A stretch of 64,000 bases of DNA from Nocardioides carbamazepini (GCF_024614185.1 NZ_JAHTLF010000013.1:488870-552869), one strand, 5' to 3'; counted from the stretch's first letter, positions 50,888 to 59,798 are shown. The notes: a model not told the origin generated them from the sequence alone. Translations and numbers: made by a program.

Positions 50888-51324
50888 TGTCCATCACGCC
50901 AAGCACCGGACGCCCCAGCGAGGACGACTCCTCGTTCGTCGGCCGGGGGTTCAGCTGGCCCCTCGGCGTCGACCAGACCGGGACGATCCGCCTCTCCGAA
51001 GGGCCGGAGTCGCTCGACCGGGCGATCACGCTGGTGCTGACGACCGCTCCTGGCGAACGCCTGATGCGCCCCGAGTTCGGCTGCCGGATCGCGGAGCTGC
51101 TCTTCGAGCCGGTGACCGGCAACCTGCTCGGGCTGATCGCGCAGTACGTGCGCGAGGCGCTCGCCCGCTGGGAGCCGCGCGTCGACGTCGAGGACGTCGT
51201 GGCCGCCCCCGACCCCGCGCAACCCTCGCTGGTGCGGGTCGCGATCAGCTACCGGGTGCGGGCGACCAACGACCGCCGCAACCTGGTCTACCCGTTCTAC
51301 GTCATCCCGCACGACGCCGAGTGA
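50887..51324 (+). CDS. gp25-like baseplate wedge protein (Pvc9-like)
   Basis: 145-residue gpW/gp25-family protein initiating sheath assembly on the baseplate. GRGFSWPLGVDQTGTIRLSEGPESLDRAITLVLTTAPGERLMRPEFGCRIAELLFEP is diagnostic, and the C-terminal RRNLVYPFYVI ending is typical. Overlaps the spike gene by one base; 16 bp precede the baseplate J gene. Confidence 0.95.
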   Translation: MSITPSTGRPSEDDSSFVGRGFSWPLGVDQTGTIRLSEGPESLDRAITLVLTTAPGERLMRPEFGCRIAELLFEPVTGNLLGLIAQYVREALARWEPRVDVEDVVAAPDPAQPSLVRVAISYRVRATNDRRNLVYPFYVIPHDAE

Positions 51325-51340
51325 GCCGAGGACCCGACCC

Positions 51341-53287
51341 ATGCCGCTGCCCACGCCCAGCCTCGACGACCGGACCTTCCAGGACATCGTCGACGAGGCC
51401 AAGCGCCTGATCCCGCTCTACTGCCCGGAGTGGACCAACCACAACGTCTCCGATCCCGGTGTCGCCCTCATCGAGCTGTTCGCCTGGATGAGCGAGATGG
51501 TCCTGTACCGGGTCAACCAGGTCCCCGACCGGCTCTACTCCCACTTCCTCAACCTCGTCGGCATCGAGCCCTTCGCGCCGTCCGTGGCTCGGACCGACCT
51601 GACCTTCTGGCTGTCGACCGCGCTCGACGTGCCGGTCGTCGTGCCCGCGGCCACCGAGGTCTCCACCCTCGCCGCCGGGGAGGGTGACACGGTGGCGTTC
51701 AGCACGCTGCGGGACCTGAACATCGCGCCCCCTCGCCTGGACGCCGCGATGACGGTCAGTGACGACGGGCGCACTGTCGTCGACGTCTGGGACGACGTCC
51801 GCTTCGACCCCGCCGGCGTCCGCTGCTTCGCGTCCCCCGACCTCTCCCCGGGCGACACCTTCTGCCTGGGCTTCCGGGACAGCCTGGCCGGCGTCGTGCT
51901 CCGCCTCGACATCGACGCCGAGGCGGAGGGCATCGGCGTCGATCCGACCAACCCGCCGCTGGCCTGGGAGATCTGGAACGGCGAGGGCTGGATCGGATGC
52001 CAGGTGTTCGAGGACACGACCGGCGGCCTCAACCGGGCCGGGGCGATCTCGCTGCTGGTCCCGGTGGAGCACTCACCGAACGCGGTGGGCAACCTCGCGG
52101 CGTACTGGCTGCGCGCCCGGCTGCTCTCACCGTCGCTCGGCGAGCCCACCTACCGCGCCTCCCCACGCGTGCGCGCCGTGAGCGCGGCGGCCATGGGCGG
52201 CACGGTGGCGGCCGAGCACGCCGAGCGCTTCCCCGCCGAGCAGCTGGGCCGCAGCGACGGCTCGCCCGGCCAGGCGTTCGCCGCCGGGCACGCCCCCGTG
52301 CTGCCGCGCAGCCCGGACGAGGTCGTCGAGGTCGTGGACGGCGACGAGTCCGTGCGGTGGACCGAGGTGCCCGACTTCTCGGCATCGGGGCCGGACGACC
52401 GGCACGTGGTGTGGGACGACAGCACCGGGACGGTCCGGTTCGGACCCCGCATCCGCTACCCGGACGGCTCGACGCGCCAGCACGGTGCCATCCCGCGCGA
52501 CGGTGCCTGGATCCGGGTGTCCGGCTACCGCTCCGGCGGCGGCCGGGCCGCCAACGTCGGGGTCCGGACCCTCTCGGTGATGCGGTCGTCGGTGCCCTAC
52601 GTGTCGGGCGTCGTGAACCTCGCCCCCGCGCGCGGTGGCGTCGATGCGGAGACGGTCGCCGAGGCCAAGGAACGAGCTCCACTGACGCTGCGGACCGGCC
52701 AGCGCGCGGTCACGGCGGACGACTACGAGCGCCTCACCCTGGAGTCGTCCACCGAGGTGGCCCGCGCGCGGTGCCAGAGCGCCCAGCGCGGCAACGGCGC
52801 CGTCCAGCTGCTCATCGTGCCCCGCGTGCGCGGGGAGGTCGCCCAGCACACCCTGGACGACTACGCCTTGACCCCCACGCTGACCGAGACCATCTCCCGG
52901 CACCTGGACCGGCACCGGATCGTCGGCACCGCCGTCGAGATCGGCACGCCCTACTACCAGGGGGTCTCCGTGGTGGCTCTCGTACACGGTGAGCCCGGCC
53001 GGCCCCCGGCGCTGGTGCAGCAGCGCGCCGTGGACGCGATCAGCCGCTTCGTCAACCCGCTCGTCGGTGGCACGGACGGCACGGGCTGGCCCTTCGACAG
53101 CGACCTCAACGGTGCGGCGGTGACCCAGCTCCTCGAGTCCGTCGAGGGCGTCGCCCGGGTCGAGGAGACCCTGCTCTACGAGTACGACCTGCGGACCGGC
53201 CGGCGGCTCGGTGCCGCCAAGGAGGTCATTCGTCTCGACCGACGCTCGCTGTTCCTGGCCGCCGCGCCGCAGGTGATCGTGCGATGA
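51341..53287 (+). CDS. Baseplate J-like wedge protein (Pvc11-like)
   Basis: 648-residue major wedge component (gp6/gpJ class). The N-terminus LDDRTFQDIVDEAKRLIPLYCPEWTNHNVSDPGVALIELFAWMSEMVLYRVNQVPDR is typical of CIS baseplate J. Central beta regions follow, then LRTGQRAVTADDYERLT-SSTEVARARC and a C-terminal domain with VVALVHGEPGRPP. It pairs with gp25-like and tail protein I to form the wedges. ATGA overlap with the next gene. Confidence 0.93.
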   Translation: MPLPTPSLDDRTFQDIVDEAKRLIPLYCPEWTNHNVSDPGVALIELFAWMSEMVLYRVNQVPDRLYSHFLNLVGIEPFAPSVARTDLTFWLSTALDVPVVVPAATEVSTLAAGEGDTVAFSTLRDLNIAPPRLDAAMTVSDDGRTVVDVWDDVRFDPAGVRCFASPDLSPGDTFCLGFRDSLAGVVLRLDIDAEAEGIGVDPTNPPLAWEIWNGEGWIGCQVFEDTTGGLNRAGAISLLVPVEHSPNAVGNLAAYWLRARLLSPSLGEPTYRASPRVRAVSAAAMGGTVAAEHAERFPAEQLGRSDGSPGQAFAAGHAPVLPRSPDEVVEVVDGDESVRWTEVPDFSASGPDDRHVVWDDSTGTVRFGPRIRYPDGSTRQHGAIPRDGAWIRVSGYRSGGGRAANVGVRTLSVMRSSVPYVSGVVNLAPARGGVDAETVAEAKERAPLTLRTGQRAVTADDYERLTLESSTEVARARCQSAQRGNGAVQLLIVPRVRGEVAQHTLDDYALTPTLTETISRHLDRHRIVGTAVEIGTPYYQGVSVVALVHGEPGRPPALVQQRAVDAISRFVNPLVGGTDGTGWPFDSDLNGAAVTQLLESVEGVARVEETLLYEYDLRTGRRLGAAKEVIRLDRRSLFLAAAPQVIVR

Positions 53288-53877
53288 CCCTGTCCCCCAT
53301 CGTGACCCGGGTCCCGGACGGACGTGTCCGTCCGCGCCGCGACCCGAACTGGATGCTCCAGCAGCTCCCGGTGACCATGACCGGCGAGGACTTCTTCGTC
53401 CGATTCGTGTCGATCTTCCAGAGTGTCGGGAGCACCCTGCTGGAGGACGCCGACACCATCGAGCACGTCCTCGACCTCAGTGTCGCGCCGCCGGAGATGG
53501 TGCGCTGGCTCGGCTCCTGGATCGGCCTCGGCGCGCTCGACGAGTCACTGCCCGAGAGCCTGCAGCGGCGGATCGTCTCCAGCGCCGCCCAGACCCTGGC
53601 CTGGCGCGGCACGAGCCACGGCCTGCGCACCTATCTCGAGCTGGTGACCGGGTCGGCGGTCACGATCGAGGAGGGCGGCGGCATCTGGGCTGCCGGCGAG
53701 GCGCCGGCCGACACCGCCTGGGTGCGTCTGCTGCTGGACTCGACCGGCATGATGTCCGAGCCGGAGCTGGTCGAGGTCGTGCGCGACGAGGTCCCCGCGC
53801 ACGCACACAGCGAGCTCCACGTGGCCGGCCGGCTGCTGTGGTCCTCGACCGACGACGACAACGAGACCGGCCGATGA
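53284..53877 (+). CDS. Tail protein I-like baseplate component (Pvc12-like)
   Basis: 197-residue protein of the phage tail protein I/CIS baseplate family. Features: WMLQQLPVTMTGEDFFVRFVSIFQSVGSTLLEDADTIEHVLDLSVAPPEMVRWLGSWIGL and RRIVSSAAQTLAWRGTSHGLRTYLELVTG. It completes the wedge with baseplate J. ATGA overlaps on both sides. Shorter than Pvc12, with no extension that could act as fibre. Confidence 0.88.
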   Translation: MTLSPIVTRVPDGRVRPRRDPNWMLQQLPVTMTGEDFFVRFVSIFQSVGSTLLEDADTIEHVLDLSVAPPEMVRWLGSWIGLGALDESLPESLQRRIVSSAAQTLAWRGTSHGLRTYLELVTGSAVTIEEGGGIWAAGEAPADTAWVRLLLDSTGMMSEPELVEVVRDEVPAHAHSELHVAGRLLWSSTDDDNETGR

Positions 53878-54341
53878 AGACCGGAGAAGGACAGACGTTG
53901 AGCAGCTCCCCCGTGACCTGTCCCGAGTGCGGGACCCAGGCCACCGTCGCCCTGAGCGAACGCGACGCGGCGGACTTCTGCGCACGCTGTGACTACCCGC
54001 TGTTCTGGACACCGCAGACCATCCAGCTCGGTGACCGGGACACCGACGGTGACACGCTGCGCCGCCTGCCCGGCACCGCGGGCCAGGTCACCGTGGCATC
54101 GATCCCCTGCCCGCACTGCGGCGAGGTCAACCCGCTGGCGGCCGAGACGTGCACCCGATGCGGCCTGCCGATGGTGGTCGTGCCGCCCCCGGAGCCCGAG
54201 CCCGCCCCGGAGCCGGTGGTCGTCGTACCTCCGCCTCCGCCGCCCGTCCCCGAGCCCCGATCGCTGTGGTGGGTGTGGACGCTGCTCGGTGTGACGACCC
54301 TGGTGCTGGTGGCCCTGCTCGTCTGGTGGCGGGTGTCCTGA
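53874..54341 (+). CDS. Zinc-ribbon tail-anchored membrane protein of the CIS operon
   Basis: 155 residues with four CxxC knuckles (Cys16/19, 36/39, 79/82, 93/96) forming two zinc ribbons. A Pro/Glu/Val-rich linker (about 103-128) leads to a C-terminal transmembrane helix (about 132-152) ending in WWRVS. There is no signal peptide, so it should be tail-anchored with the ribbons in the cytosol. Last gene of the structural operon, ATGA-coupled to tail protein I. It could dock the particle to the membrane; this is inference from topology and position. Confidence 0.8.
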   Translation: MKTGEGQTLSSSPVTCPECGTQATVALSERDAADFCARCDYPLFWTPQTIQLGDRDTDGDTLRRLPGTAGQVTVASIPCPHCGEVNPLAAETCTRCGLPMVVVPPPEPEPAPEPVVVVPPPPPPVPEPRSLWWVWTLLGVTTLVLVALLVWWRVS

Positions 54342-54361
54342 CCGGCTCCGCTCCCGGTCAG
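54338..54361. terminator. Hairpin between convergent CIS operons
   Basis: CTGACCGG (54338-54345) and CCGGTCAG (54354-54361) form a perfect 8-bp stem with an 8-nt loop. It overlaps the stop codons of the zinc-ribbon gene and of the convergent YbjN-like gene. No T-tract follows, as is common in high-GC actinobacteria. It could terminate both operons. Confidence 0.5.
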
Positions 54362-54888
54362 TCGTCGTCGGGGTCGGCCTCGATCTCCGCGACGACCTCC
54401 GCCGGATCGGCGCCCAGGGACACCGCGACCAGCCCGGAGAGATAGCGGTCGAAGATCTCCACGTTCGCGGCGGAGAGGTCATTGATGATCGCGTCGAGCA
54501 GGTCGTCGTCGTCGAGGACGTCACGAGGCAGGGTGATCAGCTCGATGCCGGTGCGCAACCGAGCCTCGCCGGTGTCGTGGTCGAACTCGAAGGCCGCCGT
54601 CACCAGGCCGTGGTTGATCCGGTGCAGCGCCTCGGCCATCGCCGGCCACCGCTCCGGCGCCGGGTCGACCGGCAGGAGCGAGTAGAAGACGAACCGGTCC
54701 GCGTCGTCATCGGTGATCGCGAGGGCCGACCAGGCGCCGTCGGTGCCCTCGACCTCCATCGTGAACCCGGTGCCGTCCTCGAGAGCGGTGACCGGCCAGC
54801 CCCCTTTGTCATAGACGCGGGCGGCCGATCGCTGGACCGGACCGTGGTGCGCGGCCTCGGCCGCGTCGGTCTCCGTTGGGGTGCTCAT
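54358..54888 (-). CDS. YbjN-domain, type III secretion chaperone-like protein
   Basis: 176 residues. The core ARVYDKGGWPVTALEDGTGFTMEVEGTDGAWSALAITDDDADRFVFYSLLPVDP and EALHRINHGLVTAAFEFDHDTGEARLRTGIEL match the YbjN fold, structurally like type III secretion chaperones. The C-terminus is strongly acidic. Its ATG overlaps the stop of the DUF4157 gene (ATGA), so it is made with that protein. Likely a chaperone for the DUF4157 effector or its loading, inferred from fold and coupling. Confidence 0.78.
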   Translation of the reverse strand: MSTPTETDAAEAAHHGPVQRSAARVYDKGGWPVTALEDGTGFTMEVEGTDGAWSALAITDDDADRFVFYSLLPVDPAPERWPAMAEALHRINHGLVTAAFEFDHDTGEARLRTGIELITLPRDVLDDDDLLDAIINDLSAANVEIFDRYLSGLVAVSLGADPAEVVAEIEADPDDD

Positions 54889-57836
54889 GCGACCCCCTCC
54901 TGGACCCGACGGGCCACCTCGAAGTCGACGTACTCGAGGTTGCCCTCGTAGAACGGGTCGGTCTTCGGCAGGCTGCCGACGAGCTGGTAGAGCTCGGCCA
55001 TGCTCGCCTTGGCGACCTTGGCGGCGAACGCCGGGTCGAACTGGTGCACGGGCGCGACCTGCTTGGCCGACTGCTTCTGCTCGGCGACCTTGGCCCGCTT
55101 GTCGCGATCCGAGCCGGTCCGGGACAGCTGGTCGGGCGCGACGCCGTTGACGTGCTGCTCGCCACGGACCTTGGCGAAGGACTTCTCCGTCTTGTCCTCG
55201 CCGCGCAGGAAGTTCATCAGGACCGAGCCGCCACCGCGGTCCTTCTTGCCGTGGTAGCCGAGCTTGTTCTTCTCCTCGACCAGCAGCTTCGCGTCGGCGT
55301 GCTTCGCCTTCAGCTCGGCGACCTTCTTGCCGATCTTGTCGGGCAGGCCGGTGACGGCTCCGGCGACCTTGCCGGGCAGCTCCCTGATCTTGTCGAGGGT
55401 GCCCTTCTCCTCCTTCTTGCCGCCACCGGGACCGTCGTCGAGGCCGAGCTTCTCCTTGACCGCCTTCTTGGCGGACTCGATCTTCTCGGTGACGGTCTTC
55501 GGGTCGCCCTCGGCGTCCAGGCCGTCGAGGACCTTGTCCCGGATCTCGTAGTGGCGCATGCCGTCGATCTCGTTGTCCCGGATGCCGTATCCCTTCAGCA
55601 GCTTCCGGGCGTAGTCGAGCTTGTGCTTCTGGGCGGCCACGATGACGACGTCGATCGACGTGCCGATGTCGTACTTGAGCACGTCTCGCGACGCGCCCTC
55701 CTTGTGCTTGACCCCGAAGTCCTTCTTGGCGGTGGAGGACTGGCTCTCGTTGACCGTGTCGTAGATCTTGTGACCGAGCTGGTGGGCGTAGTCGGTGATG
55801 GTCAGGGTCAGCTTCGCGGCCGCGGGGATCCCGAACCCGCCGGCAGTGGCGATCTCGGCGACGTGGAGACCGAGCATCGTGATGTTCTTGGCCAGCCCGA
55901 AGGTGGCCTTCTCGACCAGCTGCGCGTTGCGGGAGTTGACCCGCTTCAGGGAGGCCGCCAGCGGGCCCTTCCGCTCGAGCACGGCCTGGTCGACGGTGAC
56001 CAGTCCCTCGCCGAGCCGCTGCCCCAGCGGCACCAGCTCGATGGCCTTGTCGATGGTGCCCAGCGAGGAGGTGATCAGCCCGACGATCGGAAGAGCGGTC
56101 CCGACGTCGCTGATCACCTGGCTCGACCCGCCGAACTTCTCCACGCCCTCGCGTGCCGCCCGCAACGTGATCCGGGTGACCTTCGCGCCCGAGCTGAAGG
56201 CACCGACCGCCGTCTGGGTCGCCTTCAGCCTGGCGCCGGGGTCGGCCATCCCCTTCTTGATGTCACGGATCTGGTCGGACAGCCCGAGCAGCTGGGAGAG
56301 CAGGTTGAAGATCTCCGCCAGGCCGCCGACACTGTTGGCCGCCAGCTCGTTGGCCTCGCCGGGCACGCCCTCCTTCTCGAGGTAGCCCTGGCCGATGAGC
56401 TGCTTGTTGAGCTGTTTGTCGCCCTTGCCGGCCATGGCGGTGACCTTGCTCGCGGTCTTCAGGCCGTCCTGCGCGTCGACCACGTCCTGGTCGTGCCCGT
56501 AACGCTCCTCGACGCCCTTGCGCGCCGAGTCCTTCTTGATCTGCTGCTCCTCGCCCTTGCTGACGGGGCGCTCCGCGGCGACCTCGGCGACCTTGGCCAT
56601 GCCCTTCTGCTGCGCGCGCTGCTCGTCCTCCTGCCCGCGCTGCTCGAGGGTCTCGCCCTTGCTCTGCACGTTGCGTGCCCTGCGACGCTCGAGGCCGCGC
56701 TGCTCGGCGACCTTCTTGGCGGCGTCCTTGGGCGACATCGGCGCACCGAACGAGGACTCGTTGTCATCCAGCTTCTTGGCGATGTCGCCCTGTTCCTCGG
56801 CCCGCGCCTCGTTGATGGCCTGGCGGACCTCGTTGAGGGCCTTGTCGAACTCGTCATAGCGCAGCGGCCGGAACGCGCGGAGGTCCTCGGGCGCCTTGGC
56901 CCACAGCTCGTCGACCGCCTGCTCCTCGGCGAGGTCGGCCTGAGCGCGCAGCTCGTCGGTCTCCGGCTGGCCCTGGATCACCTCGTGGCGCGCCTTCGAC
57001 CGCACATAGCGCTCCAGGTCGAGCTGGTCCTTGAGCTGCATCTCCAGGTCCTTGAGCGCCTGGGGCTTGAACCGGGGATCCGTGTTGCCGGCGTACTGGC
57101 CCTTGACCTTCGCCGAGACCTCCTTGTTCTTGGCGTTGACCTCCTTGGCCTTCAGCCGCACGGCCTTGTCCTTGGCCTTCAGCTCGGCCCGGGCCTTGAC
57201 CAGCTCCTCCTTGCGCTTCTTCGCGTCCTCGGCCTTCTTCTGCTCCTCCGGCGTCTTCTTCTTGAAGGGGTTCCACCGGTGCACGCCGGACTCACCGGAC
57301 ACGACGTGGCCGAGCTCGTGGGCCAGCACGTGCCGGCCGTGCTCGGTTCCGGCGTCGAACATGCCGTCCGCGAAGTAGATGTCCTTGCCCGCGGTGAACG
57401 CGTCCGCCGAGATCGACCGGGACAGCCGGGCCGCGGTGGCGTCGCGGTGGATCCGGACGTCCCCGAAGGATCGGCCGAAGGCGGACTCCATCGACGACCT
57501 GACCGCGTCGGGCAGTGGCTCCCCACCTCCGCGGCGCGACCGGATCTCCTGCTGGGAGCCGGGGTCGAGGTCGCCCCCGGCGAGTCCGATCCGTCCTGGC
57601 GCCGCGGCGCTGGGAGCGCGCCGGATCCGGCCATCGCCGACGCCGCCCACCCCGGCGCCGCTCAGCGCCACCGTCCCGCCCCGGGAGGAGAGCCGCGCCA
57701 GGGCCGCCTGGGCCCGGGTCTCCGCCTCGCGCTCGGCATGGTCGTCGGCAGCGCCCACCCGCATCGGCTGCTCGGTCGCCGGTCCCGGAGCGTCGTGCTC
57801 GTGACCGGCATGGGTCCGCTCGTGGTGGTCACTCAT
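54885..57836 (-). CDS. DUF4157-domain putative CIS effector with HELGH motif
   Basis: 983 residues. After a Gly/Ala-rich N-terminal segment, the DUF4157 domain (about 100-185) shows LPDAVRSSMESAFGRSFGDVRIHRDATAARLSRSISADAFTAGKDIYF and the zinc-protease motif AHELGHVVSG (His173, Glu174, His177). Residues ~190-450 are highly charged, Lys/Glu-rich and probably coiled-coil. Then come hydrophobic helices near 570-720 (e.g. VGTALPIVGLITSSLG) and a charged C-terminus with LRGEDKTEKSFAKVRG. DUF4157 commonly marks CIS cargo and is thought to help its loading. No known toxin domain is recognisable in the C-terminal half. Confidence 0.8.
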   Translation of the reverse strand: MSDHHERTHAGHEHDAPGPATEQPMRVGAADDHAEREAETRAQAALARLSSRGGTVALSGAGVGGVGDGRIRRAPSAAAPGRIGLAGGDLDPGSQQEIRSRRGGGEPLPDAVRSSMESAFGRSFGDVRIHRDATAARLSRSISADAFTAGKDIYFADGMFDAGTEHGRHVLAHELGHVVSGESGVHRWNPFKKKTPEEQKKAEDAKKRKEELVKARAELKAKDKAVRLKAKEVNAKNKEVSAKVKGQYAGNTDPRFKPQALKDLEMQLKDQLDLERYVRSKARHEVIQGQPETDELRAQADLAEEQAVDELWAKAPEDLRAFRPLRYDEFDKALNEVRQAINEARAEEQGDIAKKLDDNESSFGAPMSPKDAAKKVAEQRGLERRRARNVQSKGETLEQRGQEDEQRAQQKGMAKVAEVAAERPVSKGEEQQIKKDSARKGVEERYGHDQDVVDAQDGLKTASKVTAMAGKGDKQLNKQLIGQGYLEKEGVPGEANELAANSVGGLAEIFNLLSQLLGLSDQIRDIKKGMADPGARLKATQTAVGAFSSGAKVTRITLRAAREGVEKFGGSSQVISDVGTALPIVGLITSSLGTIDKAIELVPLGQRLGEGLVTVDQAVLERKGPLAASLKRVNSRNAQLVEKATFGLAKNITMLGLHVAEIATAGGFGIPAAAKLTLTITDYAHQLGHKIYDTVNESQSSTAKKDFGVKHKEGASRDVLKYDIGTSIDVVIVAAQKHKLDYARKLLKGYGIRDNEIDGMRHYEIRDKVLDGLDAEGDPKTVTEKIESAKKAVKEKLGLDDGPGGGKKEEKGTLDKIRELPGKVAGAVTGLPDKIGKKVAELKAKHADAKLLVEEKNKLGYHGKKDRGGGSVLMNFLRGEDKTEKSFAKVRGEQHVNGVAPDQLSRTGSDRDKRAKVAEQKQSAKQVAPVHQFDPAFAAKVAKASMAELYQLVGSLPKTDPFYEGNLEYVDFEVARRVQEGVA

Positions 57837-59694
57837 CGAAGTCCTCCGTCTTCACCATCCGGCCGAGCTTGCGGAGCTCGCCGGCGATCGCCGCGTTGAC
57901 GTGCGTCAGTGACACACCGGTCCCCTCGTCGACGGCCCGGAAGGCCGCCGCGAGCACGATGTTGCGGATCTGCCCACCCGTGAGGTCGAACCGCGACGCG
58001 AGCCCCCCGACGTCGATCTCGTCCACCGGCATCCGGCCGTCGGCGAGGTGGCGCTGCCAGATGGCGCGCCGCTCGTCGACACTGGGCTCGGTGAAGTGGA
58101 CGACCTCGTGGATCCGGCGCAGGAACGCCTCGTCGATGTTGCCCGGCAGGTTGGTCGCGAGGACCACGACGCCGTCGTACTCCTCGAGTCGCTGCAACAG
58201 GTAGGAGACCTCGAGGTTCGCGTACCGGTCACGGGCGTCCTTGACCTCGGCGCGCTTGCCGAACACGGAGTCCGCCTCGTCGAAGAACAGCACCGCGTTG
58301 CCTGCGGACGCCGCGTCGAAGAGCCGATCGAGGTTCTGCTCGGTCTCGCCGATGTACTTGCTGACCACGGTCGACAGGTCGACCCGGTAGAGGTCGAGGT
58401 CGAGGTCGTGCGCGACCACCTCCGCGGCCAGGGTCTTGCCGGTGCCCGACGGCCCGGTGAACAGTGCGACCACGCCGCGGCCGGAGGCCGTCGTGACGCC
58501 CCACTCGTCGTAGACCGTCGGGCCGTGGCGGTACCGGCCGACCACGGCGCGCAGCTGGGCGCTCTTGGCCCCGCTCAGCACCAGGTCGTCCCAGGTCTTC
58601 CGGGGGCGCACCCGGTGGGCCAGCCGGGCGAGAGGGCCACCGAGGAGACGGCGTACGGCGGCGTCGACGTCGCCGCCGACAGCGGGCAGGGTGCGCCGCA
58701 CCTGGTCGAGCTGGGTGGCGTTGAGACGATGGGTGTGGGGCACGTCGCCGAGCACCTCGCGCCACTCGTCCTCGTCGACCATGTCGCCGGTCGCGGTCAG
58801 CTCGATCCGGTGCCGTGCCGGCATCTCGGTCAGCATCAGCTCGTCCCGGCCGGTGACGACCCAGCGCAGATGGGTGGCGCGCTCGATCCACCGCCGCCCC
58901 GGTTCGGGCAGGCCCTCCTCGAGCTCGAGGACGATCCCGGCACCGGCGATCGTGGCCTCCCGGACGAGCGCGGCCCACCCGGCGCCGTCGGCCGGCGCCG
59001 GACTGACCAGCACGGAGCCGACCGGACAGTGCCGCATGCCGAGCTCGCGGCGCCGGACCCGGTCGGGGCCGGTGACCAGCACCAGGCCCGGTGCCTGCTC
59101 GGCCGCGGCATCGCCGGTCGCCCAGTGGCTCCCCAGGGGCAGGTCGGGATCGGGGGCCGCGTCCCCGGCGAGCGCCCACACGAGGCTCGGTGCGAGCCGG
59201 ATCCGGGTCGCTGCCCAGGTGCCCTCCTCGCTCAGGTCCACCAGCGCCGCCCGCAGCAGGGCCGACCCGGGGCCGATCGCTGCAGCACACCGGCTGACAT
59301 CGCCGAGCAGCCGGGCCGCGGCGCCGAGACTGAGCCGGGCGCCCCGGACCGATCCGTCGAGGACGGCCACCCGGGCGGCCCGGGCGGCGTCCACCTCGAC
59401 GGCCACGACCAGCGCCAACAGCTCGGTGGCCGCCTCGGTCGCGCCGGCGTTGGCACAGAGCGTCGCGAACGACGAGGGCTCGCCGACCAGCCGCGCCCGG
59501 GCGCGGTCCAGCGTGCCGGCGGTGCCGATCAACTCTCCGGAGACGTCCTCGAGGGCCGCGAGTGCGTGCTCGATCGCGGCGTCCGCGTAGGCGAACATGG
59601 GGTCGACCTCCGGCATCCGCGCAGCACCCGACGTCATCGCGGCCGCGCTGAGCGACGGCTCGGATGAGATCTCGGGTGAAACGGAGGTGACCAC
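57829..59694 (-). CDS. CIS-associated AAA+ ATPase (Pvc15-like)
   Basis: 621 residues. A helical and degenerate AAA-like N-terminal half (Ala/Leu-rich, LVLVTGPDRVRRRELG) is followed by a C-terminal AAA+ module: Walker A GPSGTGKT (414-421), pore-like YIGETEQNLDRLF, Walker B VLFFDEADSVFGKR (about 468-481), sensor VVLATNLPGNIDEAFLRRI. Pvc15-type ATPases are thought to assist assembly or cargo loading. GTG at 59694 is chosen because AAGGAGGG lies 5 nt upstream. First gene of the operon; its stop overlaps the DUF4157 gene by 8 bp. Confidence 0.9.
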   Translation of the reverse strand: MVTSVSPEISSEPSLSAAAMTSGAARMPEVDPMFAYADAAIEHALAALEDVSGELIGTAGTLDRARARLVGEPSSFATLCANAGATEAATELLALVVAVEVDAARAARVAVLDGSVRGARLSLGAAARLLGDVSRCAAAIGPGSALLRAALVDLSEEGTWAATRIRLAPSLVWALAGDAAPDPDLPLGSHWATGDAAAEQAPGLVLVTGPDRVRRRELGMRHCPVGSVLVSPAPADGAGWAALVREATIAGAGIVLELEEGLPEPGRRWIERATHLRWVVTGRDELMLTEMPARHRIELTATGDMVDEDEWREVLGDVPHTHRLNATQLDQVRRTLPAVGGDVDAAVRRLLGGPLARLAHRVRPRKTWDDLVLSGAKSAQLRAVVGRYRHGPTVYDEWGVTTASGRGVVALFTGPSGTGKTLAAEVVAHDLDLDLYRVDLSTVVSKYIGETEQNLDRLFDAASAGNAVLFFDEADSVFGKRAEVKDARDRYANLEVSYLLQRLEEYDGVVVLATNLPGNIDEAFLRRIHEVVHFTEPSVDERRAIWQRHLADGRMPVDEIDVGGLASRFDLTGGQIRNIVLAAAFRAVDEGTGVSLTHVNAAIAGELRKLGRMVKTEDFDE

Positions 59695-59798
59695 GCGTGC
59701 CCTCCTTCGCGTGCCGTGGCTCCGATCCTCCCGCCCCGCCACTCCCCCGCGCAGCAAAACGGGTGAAGTCGGGACTCCCGTCCCGCGCAACGCCATGT

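Noticed and set aside
40688..54341. A contractile prophage or type VI secretion system.
   Set aside because: No capsid, portal, terminase, lysis or integrase genes are present, and no TssJ/L/M; DUF4255, DUF4280, DUF6760 and Pvc15-type ATPase point to the extracellular CIS class.
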